NCBI GenBank assembly: GCA_949152475.1
Contig: OX424570.1
Coordinates: 15,248,694 to 15,312,693, forward strand
DNA length: 64,000 nt
DNA from: Terebella lapidaria
Lineage: Eukaryota > Annelida > Polychaeta > Terebellida > Terebellidae
Direction: 5' to 3'
Shown one piece after another: positions 18,928 to 31,700 of the stretch. The notes under the pieces were generated by a model that did not search any database, was not told the DNA's origin, and saw only the letters and a program-made list of their open reading frames with translations. The position numbers and the translations under genes were made by a program. The stretch's first letter is position 1, and the number at the start of each line of letters is the position of its first letter.

Positions 18928-19383
18928 ATCTGCTCATGTTATCCAACATCTACTTGGCAATCGGTGTCAACCGGCAATGGAGACAATAGTCATGATTGCA
19001 GACTACTTGATTAGGCCTACTACCAGTGCGCCCAAGTGTGTAAGCTCCACTGTTCACGGTTTTCGTTGTGTAATGTGAAATATGTGCAACATATATAATG
19101 TTATATATTTTTTACATCATCGTATTAAAATATATATTTGTTTTTATATTTTTTACATTATCATTACAAACTATTCGGTCGGGATTTGTTTCTATTGCAA
19201 AACGATTGTTACGTTTGTTATTGTCATCATCGAAATCTGACTGTATTGGTGGTAATAGATTGATACTTCAATTCCGTTCATATATAAAGTTTATTGAAAT
19301 TTCCGCCTGTCTACGGGCATGTTGTTTGAATCATGGATGACCAATAAAAACACTCGATGACAAAATTATCTTTCATATAGAGT

Positions 19384-19751
19384 GGATATATATCTTATTT
19401 ATTATTTGTAAATATATAACTTTGGAAAATATACCACTGTGCAATCGTATGGCGCGATCACTAACGGTCGACACTCAGTAATTGAAGCGTAACATCGCGG
19501 TCCGAGCTTATGTTAGCTTCGGGCCGACTTGTCTCATCAGCCCGGGCCGACTTGTCCAGGTCCGAGTTGTCTTTGGGCCGAGCTGTCATGCAGTCCAAAC
19601 AAACCGCCTCGAATATACTCAAGAAACACAACAGCCAGCCCAAGTTTATGTTTAATATTAAATTTGCATTGAGAAAATCGTATGTTTGTGAAAATAAATT
19701 CCAATTTCGACAAGAATCTTACATTTTCTTAATTGATTTTGAGAGTTTTTA
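19384..19751. other. Upstream region of PTPN23
   Basis: AT-rich at first, then the inverted GC-rich minisatellite (19519-19590), then about 150 bp of ordinary DNA before the start codon. This should contain the PTPN23 promoter; I see no TATA box. Confidence 0.5.
19519..19590. repeat. GC-rich minisatellite, inverted relative to 1305-1445
   Basis: Units such as GGGCCGACTTGTC and GGTCCGAGTTGTC are the reverse complement of the units at 1305-1445. It lies about 200 bp upstream of the PTPN23 start codon. Confidence 0.65.
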
Positions 19752-19759
19752 TGACGTCA
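19752..19759. promoter_or_regulatory. Full CRE palindrome TGACGTCA upstream of PTPN23 ATG
   Basis: A perfect ATF/CREB consensus octamer lies 20 bp upstream of the start codon at 19780. Its position near the 5' end of a housekeeping gene suggests a core-promoter role. This is an inference, since the transcription start is unknown and the octamer could instead lie in the 5' UTR. Confidence 0.4.
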
Positions 19760-19779
19760 CGCGATCACAAGCAGCAAAA

Positions 19780-22700
19780 ATGGAGGCGCTGCCGAGAATG
19801 CCAATGTTGGCATTTCAACTGAAAAACTGCTCAGAAATAATCACACCTTTGTTCACTGGTTGTATTAAAGAGGTAAAATGATATTTTCAAAGTGAATTTC
19901 ATTGAATTCGGCATTCGTTTTGCCTAATTCTGCAGAATTATCATAATTTGGCACATGACACTTCGAGCGAGTTTGACAGTTCATTGATGATTGATTGGTT
20001 GACAAATTATGACTGTCATTTAGGCCTACACCCCCAAAGCAGGACTGGGTGTCTAAAATAATATGTTAAATTTCTCACTCACTCACTGCATACCATTTTT
20101 TAACCCTCTCTGATGTTGTAGTTTTTCCTGAATAAAATCATAGATCTAGACCCATATTGTAAACTACATGTATGTTGTATGTGAGTCTAAATTTAGAAAG
20201 CTCAGTGATGATTCAGGATCAAGTGAACATTGAATGAACATTGCGTGAGGCATAGGGAATCATATTTTACTTTCTCATTTCAAAGTGTGTTCTAGTAAAA
20301 CTATGAATAATAACAACAATAATAATAATGATATAATATTCATTGCTTCTATCGCACAAATAAATAAGTAAATTGTCTATAGATGCACTCAAGACAATAT
20401 TGACATAAATATAAGATACATTCATGAGTATCTTAATGCAATGAAATCTGAATTTCTCACGCTGTACTCGTGTATATATTTTTGTTTGTATAACACCTGG
20501 AATTTGAGTGATTTGTAACATGAATAAATATTGAATGGGGCATAAGTTTATTCAATAGGTTATGGCATTGTTATGGCATCACCAACTTTAATTCAACGTA
20601 TAAATGCTGAACATTGTGCTTTTGACAGCAAATATCAAAATACTACCATGAAGACGGAAATCGATACTCAAAGGAATGCACTGAACTGGAGCAACTTCGA
20701 GATGTATGTAATAGATCTTTATGAAACTATATTTGAACTTGGTATATAAATTTTAAGGATTTTCAAAATGATAATTTATTCCAACACATATGAGACGAAA
20801 TAGGAAGATGAAATCTGGATAATAAAGAAACAAAATGTATAAAATATATGAGATGAAAAGATCTAGTTAATTTTGATGCAAAAGTGATTTCCAACTTTTA
20901 TATGATATATCGTATGATTTATCTATATTTATACTTCCTCATAGAGTGCTATCAAAGTGTCTCGAGATTTTATGGGATGCAGCACGCTGAAGAAATACTA
21001 TGCCCAGCTTCAGTTTGTCTGTAGTCGGATGAAGTTTGCTGACGATGACAACACAGGCCTAACTTTTACATGGTTTGTCAACTCATTGCAATATACTTTA
21101 AGGTCAAGTTTTATAATTTGACAGTTTTTCATATTTTCAAAGTCCCACATATAGATTCAATACATCTAACTTTTATTACACATTGAAGCATATTTTCCTG
21201 CAATGAACAATGTACCATGATAACATATGTTTACAGACATAAAAATGTATTTCACATTGAGGTCGATATCTTTTTGGATAAATGAGAATAAATGTATTGT
21301 ATGACAGGGACGATGCGTACACAGGGAAGGCTGTCGAGTCGAGTGATATTCACATGGAACAGGCGGCTATCCTGTACAACATTGGTGCTTTACATTCAAT
21401 CCTTGGCGCTATGGACAACAGACAGAATCCAGAAGTATGATGTTTTTTTCGTGTGTTTCCAATCAGCAGTTAATCGTCTAAACCCATATCTGTATTGAAC
21501 TTGGTGTTGAATGTGTTAACAGACTACATGTAAATACAATAACATTTTAAGCATGTTTTAGGACTCACTCAGACGGTACAGAAATTTTTTTGTGTGAAAC
21601 TGTTCCATTTCAGAGCAGTATTTTGAAGAATCTAATTGCTGTCCAATGTAATCTAAATGGGTTTTTTTTTCGTGTATTTCTCCATCAGGGTATGAAAGTA
21701 TCATGTACACACTTCCAATGTGCAGCCTGGGCGTTTCAACACGTTCGCGACTTCTACAGCTCCATGGGCTCGATTTGTTCCGACATGGATCATGAGCTGC
21801 TCAACTTCCAGATCAACCTTATGCTGGTTTGTACACATATGAAAGCTTTTAATCTACAATATAGGACAAATATGACTTTTTTTTTCGAGCAATTAGAAAC
21901 CTGTCCACTACTGTTTTAGTTCAATTTCATATCTTTATCAATGTTTTTCACAGTAAAACACAGTGAAAATTATTTCAACTTGAAAAGTCATTTTATCTAC
22001 CACGCCCTTCAATTTTGTAATGAATCAGGCGCAAGCACAAGAATGCATCCTGGAAAAATCAATGACGGACAACCGAAAGAGCAGCATCACTGCGAAGGTT
22101 GCCGCACAGATAATGGAGTACTACGCGACAGCCCTCAAACATCTGGAGGCCTGCGACCCATCAAACAGAGTCGGCAGTAAACGATACAAGGTCTGTACAT
22201 TGGAGGGCATAGCAGAAAAATATCTTATTGAGTTAGTGAATGTATTATTGTGTGATTGTGAGAAATGTCATCACAGCTTGAAACACAACTGTAACTATTC
22301 ATACACCACTGAACACTGCTCCAACTAACTGTTGTACCAAATATATCGGGGCACCGCCGAATAAATATGTTGCAAATTGATTGGATTCAGTCAGTAAAGA
22401 CCCGACTTGCAATTCACGCCCTAATTGGGGGAAATCATCCATGCATAGGGAAGTCAGTGTTTTGGCCACCTTAATGGTCAGCACTGATCAACTCTTATGA
22501 ACATTGATTGATTTAGCCGTGCCAGATTAACCCTTGCACATTTAAAATATCCGTATATGGCAAGATGGATGCAATACAGAAAGATACAAATGATTTGTAG
22601 CTTCCGACATGTACCTATTGTATTACTTGTAAAAATACTTTATAATATTACCAATTCAGACAAAAATACCTTGAGACCAAGAAGTATCACCTTTCATGGT

Positions 22701-25700
22701 TGGGAACATTGAACAATGATTGAGCCTTCAATTTCACTCATTTTCAGGAGTGGAAGAAGCGGCTTGACTTGAAGCGAAACTTTCACCAATGCATTGTCTA
22801 CTATTACCTGGGCTGTCAGGTCGAGGACCAGCAGAAGTGGGGAGAGAGAGTGACGTACTTCAAAGCTGCAGTCGAGAAACTCAACGACTGTATCAAACTT
22901 GCAAAGGTCCCTTATAGTAGTAGTTTATTGATAAATATCACAAACATGTAAAGACATCAGAAAAGTTAATATTCATATACATCTTTGTCGAGTGGGAAAA
23001 ATGGGATGTGAGCTAAAGTTCATGTAGCTCGAGAATTATGACCATAATGCACTAAAGTTCAAGCACAAGGTTATATGTGAAATGGAACTCTAAGTTTATA
23101 TAGAATAAATATTTGGAAACTTATTTAATCCTTGTAATTGCATGATTTGTTCGGAATAGAATAAATTCAAGTGTGTTATTTATCCAGGGTGATGATTCTG
23201 AAATAACAGAGTCACTGCGCTTTACGATGGACGTTGTCGGTGGAAAGTAAGTCCATAGAAAATCAATATTATGCTTGTTGCTATTGATTGGAATAGGACT
23301 GCATGATTGGATGTTTCATGTTCTATTTGCTCAGGTATAATGCGGCTAAGAAAGACAACGACTTTGTGTATCATGAAAAAATTCCTGAAATTGACTCGCT
23401 ACCGGAGGTCAAAGGTCAGTAAAGATGATAATATTGATAGTAAACATGATAGCATAGGTGTGAAATACTGAAAGTGAAAGTAATTCACTTTAGATGTGGC
23501 GAGTTTTAAGAGTTGAAATTTCCTATTCCTAGGTGCCCAGTTAGTGAAAGGAATCCCGTTCAATCCAAATGATCCTGAAATATCTGGACCCGACATCTTC
23601 AAGAAGTTGGTACCAATGAAGGCACACGAGGCAGCCTCTTTATACAGGTGTGCATTCATATTGTATTGATCTTTTATTGAATTTTTTTATCAATTCATTT
23701 TAATATGATATTTATATGTTTTATTTGTTTTATATCAACAGTATCAAATTCATGCTATGATGTAACATCATGTTCACAATATTAGAAATATTTTATTGTG
23801 CTGCAATTGAGTGATACCATTTGTTCTATATGGTAGGACATGCTAAAAGTTCAGAACATTTTGATATCTTTTGCATTATAGCATATTTCATATGTTTCTA
23901 GTGAGGAAAAGGCTAAGTTACTGCGAGAAGTATGTGGGGAGATTGAAGAAAAAGATGCGGAACTACTGTAAGTTCAATGTATACATTAAGAGTGAAAAAC
24001 GCTTCTATATTCATTTTCAACAAAATTTACCATATATCCACTGGTCTTATCATACAAGTCAAAGAAAGACTACACCAATTTCATATGGTGTGCTAAAATG
24101 TGGTGAAACTAGCTTTTATCATGTGAAGCAGGCCTTTATAATGTGAAATTAGCCTGACCTGAACTAGCCTGAAAAAATAGCCTTCATAATGTTAAATTAG
24201 CCTTTTTACATGTTTTGCATTTTAGACACTATGAGCAGTCCCTACAACTCGAGCCGTCAAAGATCTACCCCGAGGTTGAACCCCTCCCACAAGTCCTGCT
24301 GGAGAAGTGTGCAGCCATCAGTGTTAAACCAGAGGCTATACAAGACCTTATCAGCTCTATGCTATGTGAGTTGCCTGTTGTAAACACTGTGTTAAAGACC
24401 ACCTGTCGTGAGAGACCACCCTGGTTTGAGAGACCGTTCTCCTTGGTCCCAAATGACATCTTATCGCATAAATGAAACCTGCTACGAGAGACCACCTGTC
24501 ATTTATGACCACCTTTTCTGGGTCTGTTGGGTGGTCTTAAAACAAAGGATCCACTGTATGAGAAAGATAAGAATTCATACTATATGACTGTGCATTGTTT
24601 GAATGTTAGCTAACAATGGAAATTACTTCCTTGGCTTCTTCTGAATATATGCATTTTCAGTATTTGAGACCAGTGGTATCAATTTGGTATAGTTTTGTGT
24701 AAGAAAAGTTCAGAACGGCTCTAAATATATTCCAGTTTCTGCTCTGAAGGTCAAACTAACTATGACATTGTTTTCCAGCTCTGTCGGGGATTTCAACTGA
24801 AGTCGAAACTAACATCAAAGAGATTCTGGATATGTTGGAGGAGGATGAAAAATCTGCTAAAGAAATTCAGGCAAGTTCTATATGCGAAATGTACAAATCT
24901 TGAAATATAAATGACTTTAATACGTATCGATTTGTGTGTTGTATGACATCAAAACATTTGGAAGAATCCACATAACAAACATAGAATTATATGCACTTAA
25001 AATAGCACGCATTGTGAATCCCGCTCTGAATGTTTTTCCAGGAAGTGATTGGCCACCGAGCTCCAGACGTTACCCTAGGCGAGATCCGGAAGGAATGTCT
25101 CAAATACAAGGAAGGTCTTTCAAAGGCGTCTCAGTCGAATGAAGAACTGCACAAAGCTATGAGCACTCACATATCAAATCTCCGTATACTGAGTGGCCCC
25201 CTGGATGAACTGCAGAAGGCCCTGCCCTCAGTGGAGATTCAGTGTAAGTGAAGAGATGGGAGACATAGTGAAGTAAGAGGAAAAAGCATAGCTGCTTTGG
25301 TAGTGTTAACATATGAATGTTTTTTCCCATGCAAACATAGAATTTCATGCAGTGTAATAAGGTAATATTCTCCATAATGTTAGGCAAAGTGAAAGACTGA
25401 AATACTATTAATAGAAGACTTGAATTCACAACAATATTGTTGAACTGAAACATCAAACTCAGAAGTTCCAGTACATCGAATAAATATTATTGATCTGTTA
25501 TAACAGATATATATACAAGTGAATAAGATACATTATATCGTGAACCTGTTAAACGTTTAAGTTTGGCAGATAACATGCTTTGAATTAAATCAAAAAATAA
25601 AAACTACATAGAAACTGACGTTTGAATAAACAGAACACAGACTTGAATGGTTAGCGAACAATCAGTTCTGATGTGCAGTTAATGGGAGCGAAATAAGATG

Positions 25701-28700
25701 GGTTTACGGTATAAAGTTGCTTATACTACACAGCTCCAGAAGACGAGGCCATTATCTCAGAGATGAAGCGTTTGATGGGGAAAGTTGACGAGATGCGAGA
25801 CCAGCGCGTACAACTTGAGGATCAGCTTCGTCGTCAGATCCAGGAAGATGATATCACCAACGCTCTCGTCACACGGGAAGACGGAGATTTAGATGTATGT
25901 CCAATGCAAATATGCATTTCCTAGTAAATATTTCAGAATATAAATGAAAGTTGAAAAGCGACGGGGCTTTTCACGTCACGGGTTCACAATCAGTCTCTTC
26001 AGGAAGGAACATTGGCATCATTTGAAAGTGTTTCCATAAAACATAAGACATTTCATTAGTAGTCCACTGAAGCATTCGGATATACCAAATAAGTTTCTGG
26101 TGCTATTTGAGGCTCAGACTAGAATATGGAATGACATTCAGAAGTTTTCCATTTTCAAGTATATTTTTTTGGACAATTTTCAGGATTTTTTTACTGCCCA
26201 ACTCAAGAAACATGATCAGCTTTCAAGTCTGATCAGACAGAACCTAAGTGCACAAGCCAATATTCTACGAGCATTGACGGACACGAATGCCAAATATGCA
26301 GACATACGACGACAAATCGAAGAGGCCAAAATAAGGTAGTAAAACAATGCGTACCGGTAATGATTTTATGAATTCTTGGAATTTATGACATTAAAATTTT
26401 GAACTGCAGGCATTCTTGAATGAACTTCCCTTAATATCTGAAATCTCATCTTTTTCTCTGTTTCAAAAACAGGAAGAAATCAATGGTTGACAACTTGATC
26501 CAGTCCTATGATGTCTACGAAGACCTACTGGCAAAGTGCCAGAAAGGGGTTGACTTCTACAAAAAGCTGGAGCTGAACGTTCAGCGTTTGCTGGAAAGAA
26601 CCCAGCGTGTCTGTAAAGTTCATGGAGAGGAGAGGCAGAATATTCTCGACAGGCTCAAGCCTAAAGGTTCGTGCATATCCAGCCGTCGGATTCATAAACA
26701 CAAATATATAGGTCTACAGTCATTATGTAAGCATTAGAATACAGGTTCGTGGTTATTCAGCCATTTGATTCATACACACAAAATGGGTCTAAGTCATTTG
26801 TAAAATATTAAGAGTCTAATCCAAATGTGCTTTTGGCATCAAAGAATCAATGCCCAATAAATGAAGAATAATGAATATCATAAAAATTTGACTAATGTCT
26901 CTCTTTCTAGCACCGCCTCCCTCCAGACCAACGGCCCCGAAACCCGGCAGTGACCCTAGCACAAGCTCCGCGACGCCAGCGGTCCACAGTGGCATGTCGC
27001 CGGCGGCAATGGCAGCCGCAGCGGGGGCAGCCATGGGATATATGCCAGGTAACCATAGTAACCATCAGAGAGTCCTGATGAACATCAGGGCCACTTCACT
27101 GATCAGTCTTGTGTTATTAATCGCGGAACCTCTGTATAATGTGTAACATTGCACTGCAGGTGGTCAGTTTTGGATATGATCATAAATACGGTTTGATTGC
27201 AAGCAATAATCCAACAAATCAGACACCGAAATATTAAACACATTGACCGCCTTATGCAGTTTCCATTGAAAAAGTCCTGTCTCTCTTACTCAGGAGCTCT
27301 CCCCTTGTCTACAGCCAGTGCCGTGCCTGGATCAGTTCCTGGAATGCCGCCTATTGATCACCCGGATCTAGGTCCTCTTCCGGACCTCCCTCCGGATCCG
27401 GCGCATGGAACCCCACGTTTGACATTGAAGGATTATCTGCCGTTCATGAAGCCGGCAACCTTCGGAAACAAGAAGAAGAGAGAGGTTGCTCCCGTTGAGC
27501 CGTCTGTGCCACCTCCGTTGGATCCTGCCACGATGGCAGCTTTCACGGCCGCCGGAATCGACCCTAAAATGATCGCCATGTATGCCGCCGGGGGGCTGGG
27601 ACAGGTGCCGAATCAAGGTCAAGGCCAATCACTGCCGAGTAGCCACACGGGGTCACCAGTTCATGTCGCTAGGCAACCAGCAAGCCAGCCAGCATCCCCT
27701 GCACACCTTCCGCAAAATGCAATGAGACCACAAGTGTCTGCCGGTGGGCCAAGTCAGCAAATTCCACCAAACTCAATGGGCCATCCACAAGCTGCCATGC
27801 ACATTGCACCATCAAGTATGCCTGGAGTTCCACCGACACACTACAACATGCCAAATCAACCCACAGGAACAACTGGCCCAGCCGCTGCACCCCCATCTTC
27901 TGCTCCTTCATCGCTAGGTGGCGCTTTAGGTGGGCCAGTCGCCCCGGACCACGTCCTCTCTCCAACGTCTGCGCCTGGGGCCCCAACCACGAGACGACCT
28001 TTCGCGCAAGGTCAACTGCCGCAAGCATCTGGGCCTCCAGCTGATCCCACTGGTCAAAGTGTAGCTTATGGTGGCCATAATTTTGCGGGAGGCATGCCGG
28101 GAAGTTTCCAAGTGACTGCTACACCTCCCGGTGGACCGGCAGCTGGTTCCCAGGCAAGTCACCAGGTGGCAGCCCACCAGATCCCTGGACAACCATCGAC
28201 ATCACAGATGCAGCCACGAGTTCCTTCACCGCAAATTCCAGAACAGCAGCAACCACAACAACAACTGTCAGTACAGCCACAACAACAGATTCCCACACAA
28301 CAACAACACCATCAACCACAATTCCAGCAATTTCAACCCCCACCTCAAAGTCACGCTACAGCTCAAGTCAGTCAAGTGGCAAGTAACTATCCTACCCCAG
28401 CCACAAGTCAGCCCACAACAGTGAAACCCCCGCAGCCCCAAGGATACCCAACTATGCCCCAGACGTCTACATTGTCTGGTGTCGGACCTTCGCATCAACA
28501 GATCCCTGGCACTTATCCACAGCAGTTCCCAGCCGTGCCATCAACAGTGGGAACAAGTGCAGCGTCAGTGAACCAAAGTGCTGTACCTCAATCTGGAGCC
28601 ACGAACTTCGGTCCACAAAGTGGTGTTTATGGAAATCAGCCCGGTTCAGGCACGCCAAATGTGTCGCAATATGCAATGGGTGCTGTAGGCTCACAGTATA

Positions 28701-31700
28701 ACGTGCCAGCGAGCCAAGGGCAAGTACCAAGAATGACTGTTGCTGGGCAACAGCCAGCACAACAACCACCAACTACTTTCAGTGGACAAAATTACAACAC
28801 TGGGGCGTATCCGGGATATGGAACTGGATCAGGGGTTGTCACCAGTCAGTCTGTAGCAAGTAAAGGCCAAAGTCACCCACAGATGCAAAGCCAAGGGCAA
28901 AGTCAACCACAGATACCAGGCCAAGGTCAAGGTCAGCGACAGATGAGCCAAGGTCAAGGTCAGCCACATATGCCAGGCCAAGGTCAGCCACAGATGCCAG
29001 GCCAAGGCCAGCCACAGATGTCAGGCCAAGGTCAAGTTCAGCCACAGATGCTAGGCCAAGGTCAAGGTCAGCCACAGATACCAGGTCAAGGTCAAGGACA
29101 GATGCCAGGCCAAGGTCAAGGTCAGCTACAGATGCCAGGCCAAGGTCAACGTCAGTCACAGATGGCAGGCCAAAGTCAAGGTCAGCCACAGAGACCAGGT
29201 CAAGGTCAGCCACAGATACCAGGCCGAGGTCAAGGTCAACCAGGACAGTTTGGACAGCCAAGAATGCCCTACTCTAGCTCTACCACCCCACAACCATCAA
29301 CTAGTCAATATTATCAAGCTCCTGTCAGTCAAGCGTATGCGCAGGATATTCGACCAAATTCCAGTACCTCTGCAGCAAGGACTAACACTCAATATCCTGC
29401 AGGTTACCAGACAAACCAGGCACAAGTTTATCTGCAAGCTGGACCCATGAATGCTACAACTAATGTTTCAAGCCAAGGAGAGAATCTTCCAACAAGCAAG
29501 GTGCAAGGCCCACTGCCAGTCAAGAGTCAACAGCAAATGGGAAGTACCCAGCCTAGTTCATCTGGTGCTGTTTCATCTTCTGGTGCTATGGCAGCCGGAT
29601 CTGCAGGTGCCACCTACCAGCCTCAAAATGTCAATAGCACTGGGCCACAGCAGCAGAAGTTTGGAGTGAGTCAGCCAGGAGGCTACCAACAGTATCCACA
29701 GCAACAGCAGAACCCAGCCGGTGGTGTCCGAGCATCATCATCGCCGTCATCTGCAGTAACTGGTACCGCCCAAGGTCAAGGTCAAAGTCAAGGTCAATAC
29801 AGTCAAAGTGGATTTCAAACCAGCATGCAAGGAGTGGCACATTACAGCCAGCAATATCAGAGTCCAATGAAGAGTCAAGCATCTGGACAGACAAACACTG
29901 GGACTCAATTTGGGTATCAGAAGATGGGACAGCAGCCGCAACAGCCATTCCAACAGCCACCCTCTGCAAATCAACCTGCACAAACTGGATCCCAACAGCA
30001 GCCAACCCGAGCGAGCCAACAAGAGAAGCCATTAAATCAATACCCACCACAACAAGGCACACCAGCGAATCAAAGTTATTACCAACAGCATCCCGCCGTC
30101 AACCAACACCCGAATCAAGCACGACCGCCAGCAAGCTTCAGTCAACCGCGGCAACCACAAATCCCACCACAAAACCCGATACTACCATCTCCAATACAAC
30201 CAACACCTGCCCCTACGCCTGCATCCATGGTAACCAGCTATCCAAGCCCAGCCCCCACGCCGAATCCACCGTCACAGTCCGCAACACCGAACATGTCACC
30301 GCTACCGCAAGCAAGAATGCAGCCCCCATTGAATTACCCAGAAAGAGCAAGCTCTCTTCCACCAGTACAACCGACTAATCCACAAACAACACCGCAGGTC
30401 GGAAGTATGACTCCCAAACTCCAGCACACGACGTCGTCGTCACTAGACGACATTCTCTCCTCTTCGCCGGAGAGTTCTAAAGACGGAGCCGCTCATCCGA
30501 ACAAAGACGTGCTCACTCCGAAGGTGATCACGGAAGAGGACATTCAGCGACAGAAGGAAGAGAAACTCAAGAACTCATTGAAACAGACGATCACTCGAGA
30601 TCCGTACACCGATAAAGATGTGCTGGATCGATTCGTGTCCGAGGTCGAGAAGTTTGAAAAGCTTGTTGATGGATTGACGAAGGAGACCTTGAGCGGGCCG
30701 ACTCCTGTTGATCGAGAATGGAAGGTTTGTGCTGCATTATGAAAATAATTCTCTGACATGAAGCTATTTGAAATGTTTGGCTCTGCGTGTGTGATTTGGG
30801 TCACCAAGCTTTCAAATTTTGACATAGGTAGACATTAACCCGTCAACAATATCATGCCTGAGTTTGAGCAATCAAAAATCATTACATCGGAAAATACTTA
30901 GATTCACATCAAAATACAGCAAATATATTACTGAATGACAAACAATTCACACAACAGGAACTAGCTGAGGACCAGGAGAAGGAAGCGAGAAAACATTCCA
31001 TGGCCATCGCTCGGTGCTACCCACTCAAAAACAGATTCTCCGACATTATGCCATGTAAGTTTGATGATTAGCTGGGCTTCTACTTTACTATTTCTCTGAT
31101 ATTTTGTGGTCTTTTGTTTGGTAATTTGTCATACATGCATGTGATTTGTCTTTTCATTAAAGATGACAACACGAGGGTTGTACTGACTGGAAGTACTGAT
31201 GACTACATCAATGCGAGTCATCTTGGTGTAAGTCGGATACTCACAGACATTGATAAACCCTCCCTTTTGCCTTGATAAATTGGAGGAAAGATGGAATATT
31301 TGATTCACTAAATAGCCTCGCTGAAGGCACTGGAAGGGTAGAATAACATCGAAATAAATTTGCACTAAAGTTTCAACAAGTTTTCACTTAATGACTGGAC
31401 AGTCTGTGTGGTTCACCAGCCAAAAATTATTTTCTCAACCGCGATCTATCGAATTGATGATGTGCACCTAGAGCTATAAATGAATTTTTTTTTTCGTCCA
31501 CCAGGACCTCTCTGTGGTGTGTCCCAAGTTCATCGCAACACAAGCCCCGCTCCCCGCTACGATGGTCGACTTTTGGCAGCTGGTTCATGAGCAGGGTTCA
31601 GAAGTCATCGTGTCTCTCTGCATCGAGCATGAAGCTGGAAAGGTGAGAAAGTTTTTGTGAAAATTTCCGGTTTTATTCTCGTGAAGTTTTTTATGAATAG

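Larger units (their letters stand above)
17211..19383. repeat. 2.17-kb tandem duplication: gag 5' part + LTR + host flank
   Basis: The order gag-LTR-flank seen at about 15131-17210 is repeated at 17211-19383. Because the duplicated unit contains host DNA outside the target site, it arose after insertion by duplication of a segment spanning the element boundary, not by a second insertion. Confidence 0.9.

Noticed and set aside
28839-29261. Minus-strand frame of L/D/V/A repeats opposite PTPN23 exon 19
   Set aside because: It is the reverse reading of the coding minisatellite.
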